Both the position numbers and the translations under genes were made by a program. Shown here piece by piece: positions 26,659 to 39,346 of a stretch of DNA of 64,000 nucleotides. The DNA is from Amphimedon queenslandica (Eukaryota; Porifera; Demospongiae; Haplosclerida; Niphatidae). Numbering within the stretch: position 1 is the first letter of the stretch; the number at the start of each line of letters is the position of its first letter. The stretch is from the NCBI RefSeq assembly GCF_000090795.2, contig NW_003546265.1:367179-431178 (forward strand), in the 5' to 3' direction. The notes beneath the pieces were generated by a model, which was not told the DNA's origin, did no database searches, and saw only the letters and a program-made list of their open reading frames with translations.

Positions 26659-26891
26659 AATCTATTCTGCTGCTTTGTTTTGCTTGCAGGTTTAATAGGG
26701 GCGTGACTGGTATTTGAGTCACACCTACCCAATTACAAGACATCGACAGGGTAAGAAGATGGTGCAGTTTCCTTTCGGTCATGCGGGCCAGAGTCTGGCA
26801 AGACTCATGAGCGCCTGACTAAGCTCTCTCTATAAAAGGTGCTGCAATAAGTGGCAAAACTCAAAGAAAATCTCGAGAAAGAAAAGAAAAC
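26659..26891. promoter_or_regulatory. Shared promoter region, AMZ and receptor cyclase A
   Basis: 233 bp between divergent start codons; includes a TATA-like TCTATAAAAGG at about 26828 on the plus strand, about 60 bp before the receptor ATG. Confidence 0.45.
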
Positions 26892-29800
26892 ATGATCTTT
26901 ACTCTTCTCAACCTGCTGCTCTTTTTCTCAGCTTGCAAGGCGGCCTGCACTATTCCATGCTATCTCACGTGTCCTGGGGTCAACGAGACAGGCTCTAAGC
27001 TCCAGGTCAGGATCGGAGTCATCTTGGATTTCCCTAGCAATGCGAACGAAACAAAACTGCTGCAAAGTGCCGGTCTCAATCCGGAGGACTTGCTACCCGG
27101 AGATATGCTGTTACCTTATTCTCCTCTCGCACTCATAACGTACGAAACTGCAAAGAGATTGAACCTCAACTCGACCGTATTGCCAGAGCACTATATTTGT
27201 CTCTACTACACCTTCGTCCCGCAAGGTTTCAGGAACATTGCACTTGGCCCCACGAGGACTTACTCTCACCAAGGAGTTTACCTAATGATCAATGCAGTGA
27301 AGCAGCCAGTAGTCCATGCGTCTTTATCTCACCTCATTGAGTACCTCCGTCCGTTACTCTCCGTCAAGCACCACTGGACGATTGATGCTTGTCCTGGTAA
27401 TGAACATGCATGGTATGTTGAGCTTTTAATCGGACGTGAATCCAAGGAACCAGTCCTCTGCTATGACAATGTCAACGTTAACTTAGGCCTCAGCACTACA
27501 CTTTACAATCTCTATAAAGCGACTTATATGTTTGTGAAGAAGTTCAATTGGAAGAGGATTGGGATACTTACCACATGCACTGAATGCGTAGAGGCTTGGC
27601 CTGGGAATGAGTACGCTGTCATTAGTTATTATGATCCGTCTGACTTTATCTCCTCATTCACTCCTTTTAAAGGCCGTGAGATTCACATTTACATTTTCTT
27701 GGGAAATACAAAAAGTTACTTGGACATGCTCCTTGAATTTAACTTGAGGAGGAAGTCTGATTTCAGGTAACCTAATCTCTTTGCTGTGTAACCATTGTAC
27801 TTTGTTGTTGTTATAAGATTGGCTTAAATTTTGTTTCTAATTCTGTTTGCTCTGTGTCAAAGCCTTAAGGACTAACAGTCATTTACCCATACTTTATTTG
27901 GAAAGGAAGCACTAAGGCACAATCTTGTTATTATTATTATTATTTTTAGGCTATTCACTTGGATCCTGCCATTCAATTGTCCTTCATTTAGTAAAGTCTT
28001 CGATAAGATTTCTCGCAAGTACTTCAACTCACATCAAATCCAACGCATCGAATTTGAGCTACGTGGCTCGTTTGTCATTCATCCTGTTCAAAGATTCAAG
28101 CAAGATAAAAACGGGAGAGTGATTTCAATGTACGAAGGTGGCAAGGGTCTCAACAGTGCCGGGTTTATCATAGACGCTCTCCAACTTGACATATTCACAG
28201 CTGACGAGTTTTTGAAAACAAAAGCTGCAAGACTTGGGGCGAACTTGTCCGAAGTTTCCATAGCTTCAGCAGATAAACTGAATGTCATTGCAACAATGCT
28301 AAATACTACTTTTGTCGGTGAAACAGGTAGAGTGATGTTTAACAATGCCTGCAATAGACTTACCAACATATTCAAAGTAATTAATATGGCCCCTTCGACC
28401 CAGAGTGGTGTTATCATCGATAAAAAAGTTGGTGGATTTATTTTCCAAGATCCAGAGAATAGCAGGATACTGTTTTATCATAATAATGAGACTTTGTCTC
28501 CAGTGAATGGACTAATCTTTAAGGATGGAACAACTAGTGTACCACTTGATTATCATCAAAGAAAATACAGGAGATGTAAGAACAATTCTATGCAGCATAA
28601 ATGTGTATAATATATAGCAAGTGTCTTAAATTGTATATACACTTAGATTGAGAGTCAGCCATTAAGTTTTATTGATATAATTCCAACAGAAATGTCAACC
28701 TACAAGTATATGATAGCATTATACCAATATAATTTGCACATAATTTTTTTTATATTAGCTACAAGTTTAACGGGAGCAATAGTATTCAACTCTTCATTTC
28801 TGTACATTCTCATTGCAGTCTGTTATTTTGTGTATGTAAGACATCAGGACAAACTAGCTCACATATACAGCGAGGCTTGGCTTTATCAGCAAAAAGATGT
28901 CAAACTTACTACTGGTTTGTTGTGTTCAATTTGTACGATCTGAAATTATTTATTTCTTGCATATTTTATAGGAACATTTGCTGATTCTACACTTTCGTCT
29001 CTTCTTCAGATCTTGCAGCCGAATCTTCAAGAGGACAGCAACATTGGAGAAATGTTTGTCAATGCATTAATACAGCTGTGTTATTTCACAGCTGGAAAAG
29101 GACATGTACTTATCCTTTCTCTTCATTTCTAGTAATGGAAAGATTGTCAAAGTTCACAAGATGAAAATGAATATTTCTACATTGGATCTTAACCTCAGGA
29201 AGACAATGTTACAGATTTTGTAAGTCACTTTTAGACAAAATAACTTTAAATGGAGATGTTGTGAACTTTTTTCACTTTGGAAAGGGAAAATTACCGCCAT
29301 TAGAATAAGTTTTCAGCACAATTAGCTAGTTGGGCTTGCTAATTTTTTTATCCTTTTCTGTCATGTAGGAATTTTGACCACGAAAACATCTGCCCCTTTA
29401 TCGGGTGCATTCTACAGGGACCAACCATAGTTGGGATGATGCACGAGTATTGTAGTCACGGGAGTCTTTATGAGGTCCTTCGGAATCCTAACATTGTTTT
29501 TGACAAGCAGTTCCGTGTTCTATTTGCGACAGACATCATAAAAGGACTCACTTATCTTCATTCTCATAAGCTGACCCATGGAAGGCTCTCATCTGTGACC
29601 TGTGTCATTGGAAACCTTTGGAAACTCAAACTGACCGGTACTGATTCCATCCACGTGTGGGTGGGTGTGTGCATTTTTTATTTAATTTTTACAGATTACG
29701 GACCTGATGCACTCCATTCAATGAGAACTGGCAGTCAAGGAGTAAGATGAAATTAAAATTAATTGTCAATTTTGAAGTCTTGGCTAACTTGTACCTCTTT

Positions 29801-30143
29801 TGTTTTAAAAAACCTTTACTTGTCACTATTTGTTGTCATGCATATTCACTGTAGAAAAAGTCTTCAACACAGTACAGCTATTGCAGTCAAGATGTATCCG
29901 ACGACATATACAAGTACAGATCCACATGATTTGCAGTTTTATGATCTCTCTATCTTTCTTTCTCTCTCTTCCTTTCTCTCTCTCTCTCTTTTGTAGCTTT
30001 GGTCTTGTTTTAAAGGAGATGTCAAGCAGGCAGTACATTATTAAAGATAAAGTGGCAACTATTGATGAGCTAGAGTATGACATTGAAGTTCCTTTTGAGA
30101 TTAAGAAAGTAATTACTAACGCAGCTTATGTCTGGAGTATTAC

Positions 30144-30192
<49 letters not shown>

Positions 30193-32875
30193 GCTCATTG
30201 AGAGTTGCATTTCAAATAATTTGCTTCAGCGTCCAACGACCGAAAGGATCAAGACTTGTCTAAAACGCTCAGTTGCCAAGTGTGGGCTTTCACAAGATGT
30301 GACCGGAGTTGTGAGTCATAATCAAGGATTATACACAAAATATTCTCTTCCTTCCTTTCTCTCTCTCTCCTGTTTTCTTTCTTCCAGGCTGAAGTGAACC
30401 TTCGTAATCTCGAGAACAATATTGAAGTTCTCAAAATGAACGTTTCGATACAAAAACAGGATAATGACCTCATATTAGAAAGTATGACATTATCATTTTT
30501 AACCGCCCACACAATTTTATTATAATTAATAAATAATTATTAATAATTAGTATACTGTATATTTGCTGTATTTCTTATATAGAGTGTATGCCTAGTGAAG
30601 TTGTCAAGTCGATCAGAGATAAATCTATCAAACCTCTTGAGAATTATGATGATGTTATAATCGTGTGCGTGTAAGTTATTCTCATTCTTTGTGACATTAT
30701 TCACCTTTTGCTGTTCTCCTTATTTCATGTAGCACTTTGGTTGATATTGACAAGGACTACAGTGTCTCTGAAATACCAGCCATCATTGAAAAGGTAACTC
30801 ATCAGTATTGTAGGATTTAATGTTTGCTTTTGTACTGTACGACACAGCACAGAGTATTTTGACAAAAATGGCTCAAAAATTCTCTATTTTTATAATTTTT
30901 TGATACACATACATGTACTTATGTTGTATACCAAGTTTGAGCTGATTCCAATAAAATTTTGAATTTTTATAAATTTTTAAAGTTGCTCCAAAATTTGGGC
31001 CAAAGACCCTGTACTACAGTACAGGGACTTTACATTTTCTGTTGCACAATATTTATGTATTGTTATGAATAAGTAATTTCATGTACATTACGTGTCATGT
31101 ATTTTCATTTCTCAAATAGGCTGATAAGGTCCTTCATGGTGCTGCTAGTACTGCTGGACTGATTCGGATACAAGCTACTGGCACTTCATGTAAGCTTTTA
31201 TATTCACTATCACTATTATTATTATTATTATTTATTTATTTATTTTATTTATTTATTTTTAAAGGGATATATGCATCTGGTGTTTATAAACCTGAATGTG
31301 AAGTCACTGTTGTTGAGTCTCTCAAGGCAGTTAGTCTAATAAAGTCATCTCTTGAAGACTCTCAGCATAAAATTTATCCAAAATTTGCCATACACCAGGG
31401 TCAGTTAATTATTACGTTTTCTGATACATATTGATGTCCTTATGCTGTGTAGAAAGTTTGAGCTGATTCCGACTTCAATTTTTTGAGTTACGGCCATTTT
31501 AAGAAACTCCAAATTTCTGAAAAGTACCCAAGGCTATAGCCCATGGTTTTTTTCCAAATAATGGTTCCAAAATGACCCTCAATTTTTATTACATTTTCTA
31601 ATACATATTGATGCTCTTATGCTGTGTAGAAAGTTTGAGCTGATTTCGACTTCAATTTTTCGAGTTATGGCCATTTTAAGAAAACGCCAAAAATCTGAAG
31701 AATACCCAAGGCTATAGCCCATGGTTTTTCCAAAAAAATGGCTCCAAAATGACCTCAAATTTTTATTACATTTTCTGATACATATTGATGTACTTATGCT
31801 GTGTAGAAAGTTTGAGCTGATTTTGACTTCAATTTTTAGAGTTATAGCCATTTTAAAAAAACGCCAAAAATCTGAAAAATACCCAAGGCTATAGCCCATG
31901 GTTTTTCCAAAAAAATGGCTCCAAAATGACCTCAAATTTTTATTACATTTTCTGATACATATTGATGTACTTATGCTGTGTAGAAAGTTTGAGCTGATTT
32001 TGACTTTAATTTTTTGAGTTATGGCCATTTTAAGAAAACGCCAAAAATCTGAAAAATACCCAAGGCTATAGCCCCTGGTTTTTCCAAAAAATGGCTCCGA
32101 AATCACCCCCAATTTTTATTACATTTTCTGATACATATTGATGTCCTTATGCTATGTAGAAAGTTTGAGCTGATTTTGACTTTAATTTTTTGAGTTATGG
32201 CCATTTTAAGAAAACGCCAAAAATCTGAAAAATACCTAAGGCTATAGCCCATGGTTTTTCCAAAAAATGGCTCCGAAATCACCCCCAATTTTTATTACAT
32301 TTTCTGATACATATTGATGTCCTTATGCTATGTAGAAAGTTTGAGCTGATTTCGACTTCAATTTTTCAAGTTATGGCCACTTTAAGGCCAATATATCTGA
32401 AAATACCCAAGACTATATATAGTCCATAGCTGTGACTCTGAAATTACCTCCAAATTTTTTTTTTTTTAATAGATTCTGTGACATGTGGTGTTGTTAATCA
32501 ATCTGCTCCATTTCATGTTCTCCTCGGGAAAGCCTCAGCCTCTGCTCTCAGCATTCTTCATCATTGTCCTGATAATGGAATCATTGTCAGTGAACCTGTT
32601 AAACTTTGCCTCTCTAAGAACTATCAACTTGAATACATTGACGCCATCATGGAAGAGGTTTCTTTCTCTCTCCCTCCTCCTCCTTTTTATTTCCTTCCTT
32701 CCTCCTCTCTCTCTCTCTCTCTCTTTTTGTTTTTAAAGTACTTCATCATTATTTCATTCATCTATAGGACGGCAATTCTTTGCCATATTACAGTTACTCT
32801 GCACCATTTGCTGATCTTTCCACCAGCAAGGTCTCCTTGACATTGTCCACTGGCTCCAAGTCACAATGTGAATAA
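26892..32875 (+). CDS. Receptor guanylyl cyclase homologue A, predicted catalytically dead
   Basis: Seventeen exons (first 26892-27766, second 27950-28575, third 28759-28914, last 32768-32875) give 1064 residues. Order: signal peptide (MIFTLLNLLLFF), ANF-receptor-like ectodomain (about 25-500, PQVRIGV-type start, N-glycosylation sites), one membrane segment (YILIAVCYFVYV), kinase-homology domain (FDHENICPFIGC; HGRLSSVTCVI; LTDYG), dimerisation helix, cyclase domain. The kinase has HG in place of HRD, as in all receptor cyclases. In the cyclase the first metal Asp of FSDIVGFT reads VTLVDID; VETIGDAYM reads IQATGTSWI, losing the base-reading Glu and second metal Asp; NTASR reads ASALS. It is therefore a pseudo-cyclase. 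The exon 2/3 junction uses the acceptor at 28758. It is tail-to-tail with homologue B. Confidence 0.82.
30142..30193. repeat. (ATT)n microsatellite abutting a splice acceptor
   Basis: About 17 ATT units make up nearly the whole intron between exons 9 and 10 of receptor A, leading straight into TATAG. Confidence 0.9.
30845..31035 (-). repeat. Dispersed 180-bp repeat copy (subfamily 1), intronic
   Basis: Minus-oriented single unit with TTGTATACCAAGTTTGAGC and the CCCTGTACTACAGTACAGGG palindrome, in the intron between exons 13 and 14 of receptor A. Confidence 0.85.
31400..32450 (+). repeat. 177-bp tandem array (subfamily 2), about six copies, intronic
   Basis: TTATGCTGTGTAGAAAGTTT recurs every 176-178 bp about six times, with AGGCTATAGCCCATGG between. 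It fills almost the whole 1.07-kb intron between the last two cyclase-domain blocks of receptor A. Since 177 is 59 codons, the minus strand shows long periodic open frames; these are not genes. Confidence 0.95.
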
Positions 32876-33405
32876 TCCTCAGTTCTTCATCAGTTCTCCT
32901 ACTGTTCAATTCAATATTTTCCTTCCATTCTACTGTACACACAACTTTATTTCATTGCAGTGATCATTGTTAATTTTGTTGTAGATAGTTGTTGTAGAGT
33001 ACAAAGTGACAGTCACTTTGCTATAGAGACTTACTGTGATTCCTTTTTTCCTTTTTTTTTAAAAAAAATTATAAAACTGTTACTGCTGTTTAATTTCTAA
33101 GATTGCAAGTCCAGAAGCTTTTCATGAAGATGCCTCATTTTTTTGAATTGGTTGCCATGGGTACTGCACTGTCATTGGTCACCTGAAAGGTGCAATTGAT
33201 ACACCTGCTATTAATCACTAATAATTATTAATGAAATTTAATTTATTAACAAAAAGGAGAGAGAAAAAAACTAAAACACATTGACATTATTATTGATTGT
33301 TCAACAAAAAAAATGCCTAAACCAAAATGTCCTAAAACTAAACTAGCAGCACTACAATATTTAAATAGTTTCAGAGATGAAGTGCTTCACACACAATCGT
33401 TGCAA
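32876..33405. other. Convergent 3' spacer between receptor cyclases A and B
   Basis: About 530 bp, AT-rich, holding both 3' UTRs. The last 100 bp sit downstream of the stop of B at 33406. No gene seen. Confidence 0.6.
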
Positions 33406-34236
33406 TCATATTTTATCAAGAGGGTTTGCAACCGAATCAAATTTTTCCTGATCCTCGCTCATAGCAACACAATCTTCAGCAGTCACAATGTAAGCTACAA
33501 CATCTTCATTCTATAAAGAAAGAATACAATCAAAAATCGTGCAGCAATTATAAAACCTTTTTATCAAACTTCTTTAATCCCATTCGATTAGGGAGGTCAT
33601 TCTTAGCCCTCTCGCTGATGAGGACTGCATTAACTGGGCACTGAATCATGAGTTGTGTGGCATCATCAATAGGAGCACCCACTGCAGCATGAAATGGAAT
33701 GGTCTCATTCACTACGCCACAGATCAAATCACCTGAAGAAAGGAATGAATCAGAGTATGAGCAAAGATACAGCTGTTGAAAGTAGAGCTAGCATATTCTA
33801 AATACCTAAATGGATTGACATTCGAACTGATAACTTTTGAGTTGATTGCCTCTCCTTAAACAAGAGAAGGAGTTTCACAGCACAATTAAAAACTTCTTGA
33901 ACTCCTGGCTTATCAGCAGTCTCCTCCTCATATTGGTAGCTAATGTAAGTCCCTGTGTATATGGAGCAGCAATGGACACTACTACTGGTGGACCCCATAC
34001 TTACAAGTTGATCCAAAGCTCTGGATTCGGTGCATGTTGAAAGAGGTAGCAATTCCATCCAAAAGCCTATCAACCTGCCCATAGAACAAGAAATAACAGG
34101 AAAATAATTAATAATAGCAAAATAATGGACTGTGTGCTATAACTAAATGATATACTTACAATAACAATGATTTTAGAAACTTGTTCCTTAGTGTAGGTAC
34201 TCAGTATGCCATCAATATCACACAGACCACTGTCAA

Positions 34237-34286
<50 letters not shown>

Positions 34287-34296
34287 TAATAATAAC

Positions 34297-34361
<65 letters not shown>

Positions 34362-34401
34362 TAATAACAATAATAATAACAATAATAATAATAATAATAA
34401 C

Positions 34402-34440
<39 letters not shown>

Positions 34441-34908
34441 CTTACAAGCAGAGTATGACAGTGTTAGGAGCGAGCTTCATTTTTAAAGGAATTTTATTCT
34501 GTATTGCGTTTATTGCTGGTTTAGGAATATGATCTATTTAATAATAATAATAATAATAACAGAATCATGCAACACATAGCAATAGGTGCATTATTATGAA
34601 TTAATAAATGGACAAATGCTATGCTTACTAGCCAGTATGTCTCCATTTGCATTCTTCTCATCTTGAATTGACGTGTTTAGCTCCAAAATGTGTCTCTCGA
34701 GATTCTTGGAATACATTTCAGCCTAAAAAGGAAAGTAGACAAAAAAGGCAAGTGTTTTTGGCGGGATTTATTTGCTTCTCATACAGCTGCAGTGTCGTTC
34801 TTAAAATGGAAAGTGTAAAATGACAGACAATCTTTCAAGTATCCTTTAATGAAGCTTGCTGATGGCCTGGCACTCTTCTTCATTTGGTGACATTTCTCAA
34901 TCAACTAA

Positions 34909-34946
<38 letters not shown>

Positions 34947-37901
34947 AAAAGGAAAGTTGTGAGAGAATGATTAAGGATCTTACTTCAACATATCTGTCTC
35001 CTACATCTTCATCATAATGGATCTTTCCAAAATTGATGCTACCGAATTTGAGTAGAGTTTCGCGACAACAAAGCTCAGTCAAAATGACACCAAAACTGAA
35101 ACAAATAGCTTATACCATCAATTGATTCCTTTTAATGCATACTTGTATATATCCGAGACAGTATCTTGATCTGGCAAATAGTATATCTTCTTGGCAGCTG
35201 TTTTCTGTACAAAGAGAACACCATCAAAGTAACGAGATCACATCATATTCGTTCATACCAATTTAGAGAGTCTCTTCACTTTGGTATAATGAATATCAAT
35301 GGGTTCATAATCTACATAACAGCACATGAGTCTATACTGTCCTCTCTCTCCTGGCCATATCTAACCTGTTAGCTTCAAGTTCCAGTGTTGATCAATGACA
35401 CAGTTGTTACTAGTGAGTCTACCATGTATTGCCTTCCTACCATGGAGGTACGCCAGGCCCTCAGAGCAGTCAATGGCAAAGGACTGCCTGAAGGACTTAT
35501 TGAAACCAATGTGAGGATTAGTGAGTAGGTCGTAGAGGGAACCACGTGTACAGTACTCGTACATCAAACCTGTTATTAGAGAACCTTGCAATATACCTCC
35601 GACAAAAGGGCATATGTTATCATGCTTGAAATCACTAAAAAAGAGAGAGAATATCTTTTACCTATTGCCTCCATGCATTAACACGTGTCATTAATTCTGT
35701 ACTCTCTCTCTTACAGAATTGTGAGTATCTTTTGTCTCATTTTAACGTTCAGTTGTGACATGTTAAGTTTTGCCTTGTGTATGTACACAGCATTGCCAGC
35801 ATTGTTACTGTATAAAAGAGAGAGAGAGATATTACATGGAAATGGTACATCAAAATTAAAGTATTCTCACATTTGTCCAATAGTTTGATCCCCATTGTAA
35901 GTGAGCCAACTTAACATGATGTTAACACCAGATTGATCTGTAATAAAAATAAAGAGTTTTTTTCTCTCTCTCTCCCTTCTCTCTCTCTCCCTTCTCTCTC
36001 TCTCCCCACCCCCCCTCTCTCTCTTTACCAATGGAATAGCTTATATCATTGTCATGATAGATCCAGCTCTCATTGTATACATTAGCTCTTTTGTCCACTT
36101 TATTCACGTAAATAATATACAAGAGACTCATAATTAGATACAGGACTAATTCCAGTATCAAGCAACCAACAATCACACGATTATCTAATAGATGAGAGAA
36201 ATGGTTTAATTGCTTCGTTATTTAACTGATTCCTCTCTCTCTCTCTCTTGACAAAAATGAAATATTCAAGTAAAATAACAAAAAAAGACACAGTATTAAA
36301 AGCAGTGTGCTTACTTCTAGTGTAAAACTTGCTGATAGAATCAGAAGGTATAGCCGTTAAACCGTTATGAAAGACGATGGTGCTGACATCAGATTTCAAA
36401 CCAGTGGAGCTATCAATGAACTCAATCAATGGCTCATTCTGACAAATAACCACAAAACCTTTCCTTTCTTTCCTATACGGCAAAGTTGCATTGCTTTGAG
36501 GAACAAAGTTAGTTATTACAAAAGTATTTGCGACTCGGTTGCAGTATCTATCAAACGTAAGTATACCAGTAATCCCATTTAGTGTAGTGTTGAACAGGTG
36601 ACGAGTAATGACGTCATAATCATCTCTCTCAAGTATAACGTCGGTTATATTAACACCTGAATTAGCTGCTTTCTCTTCAAGGCAACTCATTGCAGCAAGT
36701 GAATGAACAGTAATGGCATCAGTAATGACACCACTTCGAATGAGTCCGGTACTACAGTTGTCGAATGGTTGAATCGCTATAGCTCCAACTAGCATGTGAT
36801 ACACCTTGGCTTTATCTTCAGGACTAAAGCTATGCTGCTTGAACACTTCTGACTCTGTGATGTTTGGATGGAAAGTGAGTACAATCCACACAAAGGTCCT
36901 GTACCAAAATAAAATTAACAATAAAAAGGATTTTCCTAACTAATTGATACACACAATTGTAAAATGCCATATTAAATTAGTGTATACCTCAAACTTCCTG
37001 AAAACCCATTGTCATAAGCTTCTACCAGTAGCCTGAAGAAATCAACCATTGGACCCAAAAAGATGTATATGTTAATCTCATGCTCTTCGAACCCAGACAT
37101 CTTGAACATTTCAATGAAACGCATCGGGACATAGTGTCCTAACTGTACCTCATCACTAGTTGTGAAGAATCTCAAGAAGCAATCGCAAGTTGTGATTAAA
37201 CCGAATTTCTTCCAACCCATCCTCTGCACAAACGAATAACCAGCACTGTAGAGGCTTAAATGTGGAGCTGCCATACTCAATTGAGTGTCCCTTACTTCAC
37301 TAGTGCAGCTGCTGTCATACTTTAACTGGACGCCAAGAAATGCCTTGAGTAGCGTACTTAAACTGGCATCAGGACATATGTTGGTTGATAACGAATGACC
37401 AATAGTGATTAAAGGAGAATAGTGGACCATCAGTTCTGCATGAGACAAGTGCTGCTTCATGTCATAGAGGGCATTGACGACTTGTCTCACTCGACTATGA
37501 ACAAAGATATAGTTTGAGCCGAGTCTGATGTCAAGGAAATCGACTGGAGTGAAAGTGAAATAAAGACACAGATGATGGTAAGGAAGTATAGCAGGGTTAG
37601 CATTGATTTTGACAGCTTGTTTGTATGCAGAGACTGCAAGTGGAGAATAAGGAATGAGGAGTTTTCCTGGTAGGACATCGCCTGGCTCTAGACCTGCTTC
37701 TTCGTAAACTTGAGTCTCGTTGGGCAACAAAGGAAAATCAAACATGACTCCAATGCGAACCTGAGGCTTTGCATCTGCATCAGTGTCATTGATACCAGGG
37801 CATGTCAAGTAGCTTGGGATACGATAGGTTCGTGCTTGAACAGCAGCGATAAAGAAAGCAGCAAAGAAAAGAGAGAAAGGGAGAGATTTACTGTCAGCCA
37901 T
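33406..37901 (-). CDS. Receptor guanylyl cyclase homologue B, predicted catalytically dead
   Basis: Seventeen phase-consistent exons (first 36988-37901, then 36315-36898, 36029-36184; last 33406-33510) give 1059 residues from ATG 37901, chosen because it opens the signal peptide (MADSKSLPFSLFFAAFFIA); an upstream in-frame Met at 37976 would bury it. Order as in A: ectodomain beginning RIPSYLTCPGIN and PQVRIGVMFDFP, membrane segment (IVGCLILELVLYLIMSLLYI), kinase-homology domain (FKHDNICPFVGG; HGRLTSNNCVI; LTDYEP), helix, cyclase. Cyclase substitutions: IQSFGSTWT for VETIGDAYM; first metal Asp absent (CFGLCDID); DDATQ for NTASR. It could only be a pseudo-cyclase, perhaps a ligand-binding receptor or dimer partner. 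Exon borders match those of A one for one, so the two arose by an inverted duplication. Confidence 0.82.
34236..34438. repeat. (TAA/CAA)n microsatellite, about 200 bp, intronic
   Basis: Roughly 67 trinucleotide units (TAA with scattered CAA) in the intron between exons 12 and 13 of receptor B. The translated frame of Ile/Thr is an artefact. Confidence 0.95.
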
Positions 37902-38298
37902 TTCAAATGACGTTGGATACTGAACTAACTCAAAGCAAAAACAATGAATATAAAGGTTAGCAAGCACTCCATTCATGGTAGGGGCTAAGACTTATATGGA
38001 AAGTGATGCAGCTTAAGGTAGCGGCGCTACAGTGAGGGCTACTAGGCACCAATTTCGACTATTTTGCTGATTAGACACTTCCTTGTACATAATTTAGGCT
38101 GGGTTTACACATCAACACAAAAGGCATTTAAACTATGAAACCAATGGATCTACACTTTTAGCTCCCCATTAAATCCTATCAAGTTTTCGTTTGTTTCCAT
38201 GTAAACAGAAGCATAAAACAGGCACAAAACAAAACAGAGATTGCATTGTTCTTTGTTGTTGTGTAAAACAAGCGTTAAAAGGAAATGAAAAGGTATAG
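37902..38298. other. Spacer between receptor B start and DCPS stop
   Basis: 397 bp. Must contain the promoter of receptor B on the minus strand and the DCPS 3' UTR; no gene or clear motif seen. Confidence 0.5.
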
Positions 38299-39320
38299 TC
38301 AATTTGAACTTAAAATTTTAAATAATGGATCATGCTTTCTCAATGTAAGAGTCAGCGTTTTCCTGCAATAGTATTCATCATCAAATATTTCTAAGTTCTC
38401 TATGACATCATCAAGTAATATTGATCTGCCCACTTGACAACCAGGAGCATCATATTTGACGTGGGTAATGTGGACATGGAAATGATAATAGGAAGGATGA
38501 TAGTGAATGTAGAACCTCAATTGGTTACCACTCACGCCATAGTGGGCTTCAGCAGCTGCCTAAAGAGACAAATATGTACAATACACTTCAATAAAGTTTA
38601 AAATGTTATATTTTGTACTTTTCCTTTTTGCTGTATGTCTCGCAGTAAAGGTACGTGTTCCTTCCTCAAGTCTCGTACAGAATATAATCCAGCCTGTCTC
38701 ACGATAGCAATGAGATAGAGAGAGTTAAGGTCAGAAGAGTTCCACTTTAAATCAGGAAGGATTACAAAGCCGCTAACATGGTCCTCATCATTGTATATCA
38801 GCCTATCAGCTTCACTGATGCCTTTCAGTATGTTATCCACCCACTGGTACAAAAGAGAGAATCATAAAAATTGCATACATTTTATATCATATTTTCATGT
38901 ATATATTATTTCTGTATTCACCTGCAAACTCAGTGCTTGTGACTCTATGTAAGGTTTTACTTTCCTAGCGTAATCCTCAGGAGTTTCTTTTATAACAAAA
39001 ACCTCCTGATCAGTGTATTTCATGACATGCTTCTCAGTTGCAGGATACACAACCATCATTTTGAGGGACCCAAGACCACCCGGAGCTTGGACCTCGTACT
39101 GGCTGTAGATATCATTCTTGAAGTTAAGTTTAAGCTCAGGATGGGATGAGGAGGAAAGGAATGAGGTGAGTTCCTTTTGATCGATAGGTTGTTTCTCAGT
39201 CACAATGACTGCTTTCTTATCTCCTTCACCGAAACTGCCACATAGTGCCACGGATTTCCCTCTTGTGTCCTCTGCAAGAACGCTGGACACGTAAAAAGAG
39301 CTCTTAAATTCTTCCACCAT
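38299..39320 (-). CDS. DCPS: Scavenger mRNA decapping enzyme DcpS (HIT family)
   Basis: Three exons (38922-39320, 38619-38843, 38299-38559) give 294 residues. The start MVEEFKSSF at 39320 is the first ATG; the frame upstream begins with GTG. The C-terminal half carries the DcpS signature FVILPDLKWN, LYLIAIVRQ.G, SLRDL-type VRDLRKEHVPLL, and the HIT triad in YHPSYYHFHVHITHVKY (His-x-His-x-His). It hydrolyses the m7GpppN cap left after 3'-to-5' mRNA decay, releasing m7GMP. The N-terminal swap domain is present (YEVQAPGGLGSLKMMVVYPA). All catalytic residues are kept. It is head-to-head with CNOT4. Confidence 0.96.
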
Positions 39321-39346
39321 TTTAAAATACAAAGGTTCACAGTACA

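Noticed and set aside
28576-28758. Apparent premature stop at the exon 2/3 junction of receptor A when the acceptor at about 28689 is used
   Set aside because: The acceptor at 28758 restores phase and gives RRSTSLTGAIVF, matching the same junction in receptor B, so no break is needed.
31579-32288. Long minus-strand frames with a 59-residue repeated peptide
   Set aside because: They are translations of the 177-bp intronic array; periodicity comes from 177 being divisible by three, and the array interrupts a well-supported gene on the other strand.
34181-34486. Ile/Thr-rich 101-residue frame
   Set aside because: Translation of a (TAA/CAA)n microsatellite in an intron.
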